Positions 1 through 8,263 are shown, numbered from the stretch's first letter. The stretch is DNA of 20,165 nt from Cylindrobasidium torrendii FP15055 ss-10 (GCA_000934385.1 KN880790.1:1-20165), one strand, 5' to 3'. A program made the numbers and translations. The notes: generated by a model from the letters alone, not told the origin.

Positions 1-1
1 G

Positions 2-598
2 AAGAAGCAGCACCGTAAGGAAAAGGCGAAGATGAGAGCTTTGCATCCCGATGTTCACAGAGATAGCTCTTCTCCCGACAACGACACCCCGTCAAAACCT
101 CCCATGAAGCGTCGTCTCGGTGGACCGCCCCCAGACGATCCTTTTGTTAGCGATGAAGACATCGAGAGACCCCGAAAGAAGGCACGATTCGCCGAGGATC
201 CGACAACTCCCTCTGCGCCGGCCCAGAATCCAGCTCCAGCTGCGACTACCCGCCCGCCTCGTCGTCGACTTGTCTTCCCTGCTGCCATGCAGGAGCCGCG
301 GTACCGCACCTCTCAGGCCGTCGCCGGTCCTGGACCGCGTACTGCAACCAACCGACGTCGCAATGCTCAGACACAGCAGCAGGCTGTGGCAGGCCCATCG
401 GTATCGCCCGTGAAGACTCGCTCCTTCCGCTTTGCAGTGACCGATGCCTCTCGCAGCCGAGCCACCGAATCGACATTCGCATCGCGTGCTCGTTCTCGTG
501 CTCCTACAGATAGCCAGCCTCAGTCTCAGACCTCCGGTCCAGCTCTTCCCAAGGACAAGGGAAAAGACAGGGACAAGGACAAGCCTACTCGCCAGTAG
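2..598 (+). CDS. 3' part of a gene for a disordered basic protein (left copy)
   Basis: I do not recognise this protein. The frame is open from base 2 and runs through the first methionine at 32, so the true start is probably outside the window and this is the C-terminal end, about 198 residues. The segment is rich in Pro, Arg, Ser and Ala, with a possible nuclear-localisation patch (RPRKKARF) preceded by an acidic stretch (SDEDIE). It ends in a Lys/Asp repeat (KDKGKDRDKDK) before the stop at 596-598. No folded domain is visible. The copy at 19565-20164 is nearly the same protein, and both keep their frames although they differ by whole-codon indels. That suggests both copies code, or did until recently. 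A multicopy family, possibly tied to a mobile element, is an inference only. Confidence 0.6.
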   Translation, partial: KKQHRKEKAKMRALHPDVHRDSSSPDNDTPSKPPMKRRLGGPPPDDPFVSDEDIERPRKKARFAEDPTTPSAPAQNPAPAATTRPPRRRLVFPAAMQEPRYRTSQAVAGPGPRTATNRRRNAQTQQQAVAGPSVSPVKTRSFRFAVTDASRSRATESTFASRARSRAPTDSQPQSQTSGPALPKDKGKDRDKDKPTRQ

Positions 599-1397
599 AT
601 GACTACCTTGCATTCCGCTTCGCATATCATTCTTTTGCCCAACATCTACGACAACATTCATTGACCTCATTATCATGTTACGACACATCTGTACATTTTC
701 AACACTCATTTTGGATTGTATCCCTCTCTGCATACGCTCACCCTCGTTGACCATCGTCTGTATTTATATTTGTACGTGCTAGACACCACAACACTATTTA
801 ATCTCTTATGCATCATAGCAACGAATGAGTCCCACATACTAGAACCAGCTATATGTTTAATCAATATCTTACAGCCGTGCCCTCGTCTTTTCGAGGGGGC
901 ATTAAACTCTTGTGTGAACTGGCAAATCGTAGCTCGATTACCTTGCGGTTAGCCCCCCTAGCTAAGACAGCATCGAAAAGCCTGCTTGGCCTGTGTAAAG
1001 AGCGCTATTTTACTGATTCTTGTGGAGCCTGTGAGCCTGATAAAAGGACGATCCATGACTTCGTCTTTTTGATACTTATGTAAGCTCCTAGAAATTGCAT
1101 TGTTGGACTTAGATGATCACGATCTAAGTACAACTCTCGATGTCGACAACTCCCAATCACCCAAAACGAAATACGCAGGAATCGTGTTGGTACAGTAGGT
1201 TACATGGAAAACCGACGGTGACTAGAGCAGAGACAGTGCGACCGTCTTCGCCAACAAAAGTACAATAGGTGGAAGGTCAAACAAATGAGGGTATGATAAG
1301 TACAGGTAGGGTACAACAACAAATGAGAGTGGGAAACGCGGCGTGGAACATTCTCTGCAGACGGTATACTGTTGCGAGCGAGATAGAAGCGAAATGG
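599..1397. other. intergenic: 3' UTR of the left copy and spacer
   Basis: The first ~210 bp are conserved with the other arm (about 96 percent by eye), as expected for a 3' UTR. A small hairpin follows at 880-897, then the inner end of the repeat at about 981. From 982 to 1397 I see no gene. There is an 8-bp inverted repeat at 1107-1129 (arms ACTTAGAT and ATCTAAGT, 7-nt loop). The last part is probably the 3' UTR of the minus-strand gene ending at 1398. Confidence 0.6.
880..897 (+). other. small hairpin conserved in both repeat arms (left)
   Basis: CCCTCG pairs with CGAGGG around a 6-nt loop (886-891). The matching site in the other arm, 19252-19271, has a 7-bp stem (GCCCTCG/CGAGGGC) with a different loop. 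Both are followed by CATTAAA when read in the same sense. It may be an RNA 3'-end structure or a relic of an element end. Confidence 0.5.
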
Positions 1398-2714
1398 TCA
1401 ATGGTATCGACGGGATAGACGGAAGGGAGGTGTTAAGAGCGCGCTGGCGAACTCTGCGTATGCGTCAGTCCAAGCCAGATCATTGAGTGAACTAGCGACG
1501 CACCAAGAATCGAATGCTAGGCTTGAACGGGCGGAGTAGTACGCCGTGTGTCGGTCAGACTCTGAACCCATGTCGGAGCAGTCGTCCTCAAGGAACGAAC
1601 AGTGCTCGGCGGGCAGGATGTCTAATGACAGAAAACTATGCCTCGCATTCAACGAGCAATGCGCTACTGCGGAGCTTGCCTGTGTCGAGCGACGTTGGAT
1701 GAGATGCTGGCCGATGGCCGATGAAGAGACCGAAGGAGAGGCAGGAAACCGAAAGGAATGTCCCTCGCTTTCTTCTTCGTCAGAGTCCGTCATGTCGACA
1801 AAATCTGAGCCTGGACCAATCTCCTCTGGTGTCGATGGTGGGCTCATATCTACAAGGAACGAGTGTCTGGGGCTGAGGACCGGTGGTGGTATCTGGACTT
1901 TGAGTGACAGAGGAAATGGTGAACCTGCCCGTGGTCGGCCTGCATCGCGGCGTGGACTCAACCGGTGACAGGGACGTTCGGTGGCGATATGTGACAACTC
2001 GGTTGGCAGATCCTGTGCAGCGTATGGATGACGGGGCCAGCTGATGGGGCCCGCGCGTGGTGGTGATGCTCTCGGCGGGCAGGGAAGTGGGCAAGATGGC
2101 GGCGTGCTAGGAGGCCGGCTTGCTAGGTGGGTACGTCGGCTAGCCGATGTTCTGCGAGTCGGACTGGGAGGTGGAGTGAACCGAACAATCTCGACGTTGT
2201 CCTTTGCAAATGGATCCTCGAGCGGCGGTCCTGGGATGATGAGTTCTTCGCTGTTGTCCCAATTCGAATCAGAGTATGTTGATGACGTTGGCGTCAACGG
2301 AAACGAGGACACTTTCGGTGAACATTGGGACGAACTGCTTGACGGCGAGGACGGGAATGCGACGTTGTACACGGCTCGCGACTCGAGCTCGTGACGTGAA
2401 GCAAACGGCAAGAAGGGCATGCCATCACCCGAACCAGCGCGCGCAATTGATACGCTGGGAATGATAGAAGGCACAGTTGATTGGCGTTGTGCGCCTTGTT
2501 GAACATCTGCAGACTTGGCTCGAACCCGGACGAGCTGGCGAAACTTGTGGAGAACGGTAGCAGGTCTACGAGACAATGCAGTCGAGAACAACGAGGGCGT
2601 GCGATTTGCTGGTGATAAGAGCGACATAGAGACGTCTGGGACATGCTCGAGGTCGAGAGCCTCCTCGACAAGAGAGGTGAAGTCGGCGATGGTGAAAGAA
2701 GGAGCGGATGCCAT
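1398..2714 (-). CDS. Ser/Pro-rich hypothetical protein, 438 aa
   Basis: I do not recognise this gene. It is one uninterrupted 438-codon frame, unusual here because its neighbours carry many introns. The N-terminus (residues 1-60) looks partly helical, with an acidic/hydrophobic stretch (TSLVEEALDLEHVPD) and a basic segment near 55-70 (KFRQLVRVRAKS). The rest is low complexity: Ser runs near 125, a Pro-rich block with many SP/TP dipeptides near 185-290, and an acidic patch (TDSDEEESE) near 310. Repeated RHSFL motifs appear near 285 and 360 (for example ARHSFLSLD). SP/TP density suggests phosphorylation by proline-directed kinases, as inference. The start at 2714 is supported by a TATA-like box about 70 bp upstream. 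It is divergent from METTL16. Confidence 0.72.
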   Translation of the reverse strand: MASAPSFTIADFTSLVEEALDLEHVPDVSMSLLSPANRTPSLFSTALSRRPATVLHKFRQLVRVRAKSADVQQGAQRQSTVPSIIPSVSIARAGSGDGMPFLPFASRHELESRAVYNVAFPSSPSSSSSQCSPKVSSFPLTPTSSTYSDSNWDNSEELIIPGPPLEDPFAKDNVEIVRFTPPPSPTRRTSASRRTHLASRPPSTPPSCPLPCPPRASPPRAGPISWPRHPYAAQDLPTELSHIATERPCHRLSPRRDAGRPRAGSPFPLSLKVQIPPPVLSPRHSFLVDMSPPSTPEEIGPGSDFVDMTDSDEEESEGHSFRFPASPSVSSSAIGQHLIQRRSTQASSAVAHCSLNARHSFLSLDILPAEHCSFLEDDCSDMGSESDRHTAYYSARSSLAFDSWCVASSLNDLAWTDAYAEFASALLTPPFRLSRRYH

Positions 2715-3376
2715 CGGAGGCAGCGACGGTGGTGGAGAGTGTTAGGAAAAAGAAGGAAATGGGCTTGGAGATAAGCAGCTCCGCTTTATACCAAGTTCAA
2801 CAACAATGAATATCACGATCGACGATCTCAATCTCGCATTGTCTTCTGTCTTCTTTAATTTAGGTTTCTATAACCGAAGTCCGACTCTCAAGGTAACTTT
2901 TGCCTCTCTTGCGTCATTTCGGAAAACAACATGCGCGCGGAACGCTATTTGGCTGCTGGTGCTAATCGATCTCTGGCCACGAACAATACGGTGAACACGC
3001 GCCTGGAGTATTGAGCACTTGAGGTTGGGCAATAACGACTTGATGTAGCCTGCAACTTTTCCGAATAAATAATTCATGTCGGCAGCGTAACTCTTCCGTC
3101 GGTTCTGTTGAAGAGAGAAAGGTTCGAATAGGCGGTACAGCGCGAGCATCGTTCGCCGGGCCTACCATCCTCGACTCAGAGCCGTTGCCCAAAAGCCGAA
3201 CCGAGTGGCCAGAGCACGACTATGTTCGAGCAAATCACGAGACTCGCGTGTGCGTCTGCTCCATCGTGAAAGAGGCGTGCTTCTTTTGCGATGCGTGCGG
3301 ACAGGCAATGAGCGCAAAAGGAAGGTGTGCGAGAAACGTGGAAGAGTGATCGGCTGGCAACATCACCACTTCCTCC
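2715..3376. other. divergent promoter region between the orphan gene and METTL16
   Basis: This 662 bp has no supportable gene. It holds the TATA-like box for the minus-strand gene. Open frames across it on both strands are short and lack family features. The METTL16 5' UTR and core promoter should lie in its right half, but I see no clear TATA box there. Confidence 0.5.
2784..2790 (-). promoter_or_regulatory. TATA-like box upstream of the Ser/Pro-rich gene
   Basis: The minus strand reads TATAAAG here, about 70 bp before the ATG at 2714. That is a plausible spacing for a fungal core promoter. The inference rests on motif and distance only. Confidence 0.4.
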
Positions 3377-5201
3377 ATGCACCCACGCAATCCGTACAAC
3401 GTCCAAGTCAATTTCGACGCGCTCAGTGACGCGTACCCGCCGCTCAGAAAGCAGTCTGTCCCGTGAACTTAAACCCGCTGCCCTGTGCTCACCGTCCATC
3501 AGCCTGAGCGGGTCTAAAAGGATCATCGACTTCAAGAACGACGCCTCACTCCGGTGCGAACGCCCGATATTTCCGTGTCACACCACAAGTCTCACCAAAT
3601 TCTCTGTACAGATGTCTGACCCAGGCTCTCTTGCATCGTGATTTCAAGCTGAGTTTGGAATTACCAGACGATCGTTTGTGTCCACCCGTAAGTGTGACGC
3701 TGGGAACGTCGTGTTCGCCTGTTCTTGACAGCTAATTGTAGGTACCCAATAGGTCAGGCTCGTTTCTCTCCACCTTTTATCTGTGTTCTGATACCCGAGT
3801 AGGCTCAATTATGTCCTCTGGATCGAGGACATCATCGCGACGCAACCTTCTCGGGACGTGAAAGGTGTCGATATGTGCGTGCTCTCTCCTGCCGGTGCAG
3901 CATAATGTCATCCGGGGCAGTGGTACTGGCGCGTCCGCAATATACCCTCTGCTTGCATGTAGCCGGAATCCGAGCTGGGCTTTCGTGGCCACAGGTATAC
4001 ACCTTCACTTCGTTTGTTTTGGGAGTCCCAGCTAAGCTCATCACAGAGCTCGACGATTTCTCTTTGAAGTATGCAAAGGAGAACGTCACATTGAACACCC
4101 TGGATGGTCGGATCCATACCCTTAAGGCTACGACTTCTGGGCACATTCTGCCCATGGACGCACTGTCCAATGAGCCGTATGTCTGGTCCCATCTACCTGC
4201 CAACTTTCGACTGACCTGTATATTAGCATCGACTTTACAATGTGCAACCCACCATTCTATGCGAGCCTAGAAGAGGTAAAGCGCTCAGCAGAGGGCAAGG
4301 CGCTCGAACCAAACGCTGTTCGAACTCTCGTTTGTACATACTAACTATGCTGATCTATGAGATAGGCCTGTACTGGCGCACCAGTAGAGATGATCACAGC
4401 TGGAGGTGAAGCCGAATTCGTCGGGCGAATGGTTAAGGAAAGCGTGCAACACGGTACACGATGTAGGTCTGTCGACGACTCATTTGATCTTGACTTCGTG
4501 TACTAACAAGAGAGTAGGTGGTATACCTCAATGCTTGGCATGCTTTCTTCGGTGACCCATGTCGTTGGAGTCATCAAGGAGCACAATGTTCGTTTCGTGG
4601 CCTTTTCTTTGATGCGCTATATGCTCACTTCGAAACCAGATAACAAACTATGCTATAACAGAATTCATCCAAGGACAAACACGACGATGGGCAGTCGGTT
4701 GGTCATTTACCAATGAACGTCTTCCGGATGTACGTTCTCTTCTCGGCCAATGTGTTGCTTTGCACACGGATGTTGACTCGATTCCAGAGCATTTCACGTA
4801 TCAGTAACCCGGGACTTCGTCCGCTCATGCCACCGCACAATACCATAAGGCAGCAAGTCTCTAGCACGGACTGTGTGCAGGGAGTTTTTGATTCCATGTC
4901 TGGTATCCACATCACGAAAGAAGGCGAGAGGTCGGTGGTGGTAACGGCGCAAGCAAATACATGGACGCGCAGTGCGCGTCGGAAGCGAAAAAATGTTGAC
5001 ACGCAAATGAAAGTGGACACGGATGGTCAAAGGGACTCTGAGGGAGAGTTGCGCGCAGAACCCGCTTTAGTATGCGCAGTGGAATTGGTGACCACAGGGA
5101 ATTTGAGTGAAGTCGTCTTCCACTGGAGGAAGGGTGCTGAGCGTAACTTATTTGAAAGTTTTTGTAGTCATATCAGCAGGAAGCTCGTATCCAGGGAGTA
5201 G
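3377..5201 (+). CDS. METTL16: METTL16-type U6 snRNA N6-adenosine methyltransferase, 415 aa, 12 exons
   Basis: Proteins of this family use S-adenosylmethionine to methylate an adenosine in the U6 snRNA ACAGA-box region, so this one should act in the nucleus on splicing. Proposed exons: 3377-3462, 3503-3553, 3612-3687, 3742-3752, 3803-3874, 3921-3994, 4047-4176, 4227-4317, 4366-4466, 4518-4591, 4662-4729, 4788-5201; total 1248 nt in frame. Visible motifs: N-terminal MHPRNPY (family MHxRNxY); the SAM-binding loop DIGTGAS at 98-104; ELDD at 124-127; catalytic NPPF at 174-177; RWYTSMLG near 231; and [13 protein letters not shown] near 258. The C-terminal part has [12 protein letters not shown] at 335-346, a likely RNA-binding patch. 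Exon 4 is only 11 nt, but it encodes the conserved VPNR step before LNY. The donor of intron 8 (4318 or a later in-frame GT) is uncertain. Length fits fungal homologues. Confidence 0.92.
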
Positions 5202-5375
5202 TATCTCTCAAGTGCTAGTAGGGACGAAACATCCCTTAATTATTTGGTGACAGTGGCATTGTACGACAAATCTACAATCTTTTCCTACCAATATCGACAT
5301 CATCCCATTCAATTCCCAGCACTTTGAATTCAATTCTGCGACAATGTTACAACATGGCCTGCTCACTTCTTATAG

Positions 5376-5403
5376 TCTTTCCTTTCTTTCCTTTCCTTTT
5401 TCC
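5376..5403 (+). repeat. CTTTC-type polypyrimidine simple repeat
   Basis: Twenty-eight consecutive pyrimidines built from CTTTC/CCTTT units lie about 175 bp past the METTL16 stop. It is a low-complexity tract with no clear role. Confidence 0.8.
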
Positions 5404-5458
5404 ATGTTCCTATTACGCGTAGCGTATGATTTCCCATAGTTAAATAAGTACAGAAGAG

Positions 5459-5598
5459 CACCCCAACCAGGACTCGAACCTAGATCTCCAATCATTATGG
5501 CAGGCGCCAGTCATGGTTCGCCAACCCTCCAGGTTGGAACTTTGACTCGGGCGACTGCCATGATGCTCGGTGTGCTAGTCCACTTACACCATTGGGGC
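5459..5598 (-). tRNA. tRNA-like gene or pseudogene with a long intron-like insert
   Basis: On the minus strand, GCCCCAA at the 5' end pairs with TTGGGGT at the 3' end as a 7-bp acceptor stem. Next come TG, a D-arm (GTGT/GCAC) containing a box-A match (TGGTGTAAGTGG), and a T-arm CTAGG-TTCGAGT-CCTGG whose GGTTCGAGTCC is a perfect box B. The 140-nt span leaves about 65 nt extra in the anticodon region, where ATGGCAG and CTGCCAT pair, as in anticodon-intron pairing. One reading gives a CAT anticodon after U33, but it needs an extra base at position 26 and one stem mismatch, so the identity is unsure. No T-run terminator follows at once. It may be an intron-bearing tRNA, a pseudogene or a SINE head. 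Confidence 0.45.
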
Positions 5599-5704
5599 AG
5601 TTGGTCAGAACCAAATGGCATCATCAACATCGTAAACGATACAATTATTCCTGCTTTGTCAATGTGGCATTTTGACACAAACACCCTGACCTCAATACTG
5701 ATAG

Positions 5705-5812
5705 ACCTCTGAGGGACGTCGAACTGTGGTTCGAGTCGTCAAACACATGGATTGAAACTTTGGCCTGGCCGCCACGGGCAGCGATGTGCTAAACTAATTG
5801 CACCACCGAGGC
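5705..5812 (-). tRNA. degenerate tRNA-like sequence
   Basis: On the minus strand, GCCTCGG is followed by TG and a D-arm (GTGC/GCAC) with a near box A (TGGTGCAATTAG). The layout matches the element at 5459-5598, and both share a CAAAGTTYCAAYC block further along. The T-arm does not pair well: a GTTCGAC box-B remnant is present but the stem is broken. It is probably a decayed relative rather than a working tRNA. Confidence 0.3.
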
Positions 5813-6104
5813 AGTGACTGTGACCATGAGCCCAAGACACCAACAAACATGCTCATTTCACATCAGATGAACATCGATACCAATGGCGTTAGCACAATCA
5901 CCACTTCACACTCGAATACAAATAGTGAAGCCGCTCAACTGAATTGAAGTATCTTCTGACATTCAAAAACCGCCTCCCACGAGCAAGTATAGAAGCTCAT
6001 GTGAGTCTCGGAATAACTACAAGGGCATCCGCACTTTCATGGAGCAGGACGTATATCAATGTAATTCTTATGCTAATGGAAACTTGGAAAGGCTCGAACC
6101 GTGG

Positions 6105-6147
6105 CTCGGAGGAGCGGCCCGATGGCCGCGATCACCAATTCTCCGAG
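6105..6147. other. compound hairpin next to a box-B-like sequence
   Basis: CTCGGAG (6105-6111) pairs with CTCCGAG (6141-6147). Inside it, GCGGCC (6114-6119) pairs with GGCCGC (6124-6129) around a 4-nt loop. Read on the minus strand, GGTTCGAGCC follows directly at about 6090-6100, resembling a Pol III box B. It may be a third relic of the tRNA-like family. Confidence 0.4.
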
Positions 6148-6564
6148 GCGACTGTTAAAACTTGTCTTCATTCCGCTATATAGTTTCTGGTTTTTGGAAC
6201 CTACAAGTAGCTTTGATGAGTATGTAGTGCATTGAATCTCAAAGGTAGTTACATCCGTCTAATGTCAAAATCCTCCCATCTACGCATGCCGATTCAGACC
6301 TGAGACTGTTGACTCCGAGACGTATTAGCTGCTCAGTGCTGCATCTACTGCAACCACAAATTACAATTCGTCCCACCAGCATAGTTTCAAAGTTTGGTCC
6401 AAAGGTTAAGAAGCAATTCCCGCTTGCGAACCATTGATGAGCGCCTGTGCCAAGCCTGAGCGCTTGAGCGCTGAGCAATGAAAGAAATCGCGGAAACATA
6501 GACACGCATCGAACGCGAATGGCGAATAGGCGCTTCTTCGGTTTCTTATTACGAACGCTCCCAG

Positions 6565-6593
6565 GCATTTGTTAACGCCTGTTTCGCAAATGC
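6565..6593. repeat. short inverted repeat
   Basis: GCATTTG at 6565-6571 and CAAATGC at 6587-6593 can form a 7-bp stem with a 15-nt loop, about 275 bp beyond the tra2 stop. No function is assigned. Confidence 0.4.
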
Positions 6594-6867
6594 AATGGTT
6601 CGAGCGCTCATAATTCGGATCGAAATTCGGTTCAGCATTTGGCGGACGGCGGGATGTACTGCACCTGCTGGGCGGGCAGCACCTATTCATCACCCGAAAA
6701 TTCAAGAACAATCGAACACAAAATCACGCATTGATTCTTTAACGATGTTCTCACGTCGTCCGCCATCCAAATCAGTTGCAAAACAGCTGTTAATTGCATG
6801 TCGGTACACAGAGAGAAGCTACAGTCATGAATTACAGGAATTGGGAGTGAGGGCAGTATGCATATGG

Positions 6868-7768
6868 TCAGTAGCGCCTGTCATCGTAGCGGGGACGGTA
6901 GTCCTCACGGCTCGGGCGGTCGCGGTAGTCGCGCCTGTCTCGGTCGTCATACCTGTCGCGACGGTCATAGCGGTCACGGTCACGGTCATCGTACCGGCGA
7001 GGAGGGGGAGGATAGTCACGAGAATAGCGGTCTCCCCCATATCCACGGGATTCGTATGGGCGGTCGGGGTAACGGCCTGTTCGATGTTTAGGACAACGCT
7101 TAATGGAAGTATAGGGGACGACGTACTGCGGGGTGGACCACGGTCAGAACGCTTGGGAGGGCCATAGTACTGGCCAGGAGTAGGGGTACGCGCGCGTCCA
7201 CGACGAGCCTGCGGCGGGGTTAGCACGCTCTTCAGATTTTTGGGCCAATCTACGCACGCGAGTGATGGTAATAACGCGTCCCCACATTTCCGTGCCATTG
7301 AGGGCGGCGATAGCAGCGTCAGCCTCCTCAGGAGTCTCCATGGTCACAAAGGCAAAACCGCGGGACTCGCGGGTGTGGGGGTCGTACATAACGTTGGCTT
7401 TCTGGACCTGACCACTCCATGAATATTGGCAAAGAAGAAAGAACCACTGCCACACACCCTGCCCACTTTTGCGAATTCAGCTTCGAGCTCGCGCGTCTCA
7501 ACGGTGCGGCTGAGCCCCGAGACATGAAGATTGTTTCCAGGGTTCGTTTCTCCGTCGTCGCGGCTGACGCGAAAAAATTAGCCACATTGTTCATGAACGC
7601 GTCAAAAACATACCGGCCGCGCGCTGGGCTCACACTTCTTCTTTCGTCGCGACGCTCCTGCGGCGAGGGCATATCGCTCGTGGGAATGCCAATGCCACCG
7701 GCGGGCGCATCTTGTGGCTGCCAGGCTAGGGTAGAATATTGTAAGGCGGACTGTTCGGGCGTCGACAT
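6868..7768 (-). CDS. tra2: Tra2-like RRM/SR splicing regulator, 233 aa, 5 exons
   Basis: This is a nuclear RNA-binding protein of the transformer-2 type, which binds exonic splicing enhancers in pre-mRNA. Proposed exons on the minus strand: 7768-7614, 7563-7458, 7407-7258, 7208-7127, 7076-6868; total 702 nt in frame, with introns of 49-50 nt. The N-terminal ~51 residues carry RRSVSPARGR. One RRM spans about 62-137, with RNP2 LHVSGL at 64-69 and RNP1 RGFAFVTM at 103-110. It is followed by the Tra2 hallmark linker RRGRARTPTPGQYYGPP near 139. The C-terminus (about 165-233) is rich in RDR, RYD and DRR, so it is an RD/RY-rich rather than classic RS tail. The gene is divergent from RanGAP and convergent with METTL16. 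The symbol is by family; fungal names vary. Confidence 0.9.
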
Positions 7769-8263
7769 AGCGGGTGGATAGTGGTGATGTACGGCGGACG
7801 ATGCAAAGAGGCGAATAAAGGCCAATTTAGGGTAGAAAATACGCGGTGGTGTGCAGACGAATGGTCGACAGAGGTCGGGCCAACGAGCAGGACGGCGTGG
7901 CGAAGCCGGGACGGTCGAATTTGTCGAAGCTGGAACGTACCGTCTTCCATGTTGCTTTTGAAAGGTTTGCGGGTTTTGGTTGCTGTTGGTGGGAAGTGTT
8001 CAAGTGGCTTCCGGACCCAGGCAATACACGTGTCTTTCGGTAATGTGATGAGCGCCACATTCGCTAGTGGCCATTTCTTGTTTCTCCGCCGTCAAATTAA
8101 GACGGGCATTCAATATGCTGTGGCTCGCATCCCTTCACTGATTTACGAAGTAGGGAAGTATGCCTAAATGCCCACGCCACCGTCAACGACGCGTAGGTAA
8201 GCACACTTCATGATGGGAATCGATCAGTATCTACCTTCTTGATATTTGCAAGTCACCATCAAC
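7769..8263. promoter_or_regulatory. shared divergent promoter of tra2 and RanGAP
   Basis: These 495 bp separate the two start codons. Several frames stay open across it by chance, but none shows a domain. An ACGCGT lies at 8189-8194, about 70 bp before the RanGAP ATG; the same hexamer occurs elsewhere in the window, so its meaning is uncertain. Confidence 0.5.

Larger units (their letters stand above)
1..981 (+). repeat. left arm of a ~980 bp inverted repeat
   Basis: This arm is matched in reverse complement by 19187-20165. It covers the 3' end of a gene, its probable 3' UTR and about 200 bp beyond. By eye, bases 1-336 differ from the other arm at only two positions (175 and 187). Bases 337-420 differ at about 15 positions, and the stretch after the stop codon at about 4 percent. 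Similarity becomes patchy after about 905 and ends with a shared block near 957-981. The match runs to the very first base, so the repeat probably continues outside the window. Confidence 0.93.
5202..6867. other. gene-poor convergent intergenic region with tRNA-like sequences
   Basis: This 1.67 kb lies between the 3' ends of METTL16 and tra2. No open frame here has a recognisable protein signature. It contains a pyrimidine-rich tract at 5376-5403, tRNA-like elements on the minus strand at 5459-5598 and 5705-5812, a compound hairpin next to a box-B-like sequence at 6090-6148, and a 7-bp inverted repeat (GCATTTG/CAAATGC) at 6565-6593. Part of the right end is probably the tra2 3' UTR. Confidence 0.6.

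Noticed and set aside
92..754. 220-codon minus-strand frame in the left arm
   Set aside because: It lies antisense to the better supported plus-strand frame and its 3' UTR. It is not kept at full length in the other arm (only shorter pieces at 19409-19762 and 19796-20074).
880..920. Helitron 3' terminus after the arm hairpin
   Set aside because: No CTRR end follows the hairpin at the usual distance, and homology between the arms resumes further inward, so no boundary is shown.
4713..5201. A separate 162-aa gene starting at 4713
   Set aside because: It is the last exon of METTL16 (from 4788) read through the preceding intron. Family continuity and a good GTACGT...CCAG intron place it in METTL16.
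5497..5712. 71-codon plus-strand frame
   Set aside because: It overlaps the tRNA-like sequences and has no protein features; it is probably a chance frame.
6595..7167. 190-codon plus-strand frame with Val/Ala-rich hydrophobic repeats
   Set aside because: It is antisense to the RD-rich tail of the Tra2-like gene, and its apparent membrane-like repeats come from the complement of Arg/Asp codons.
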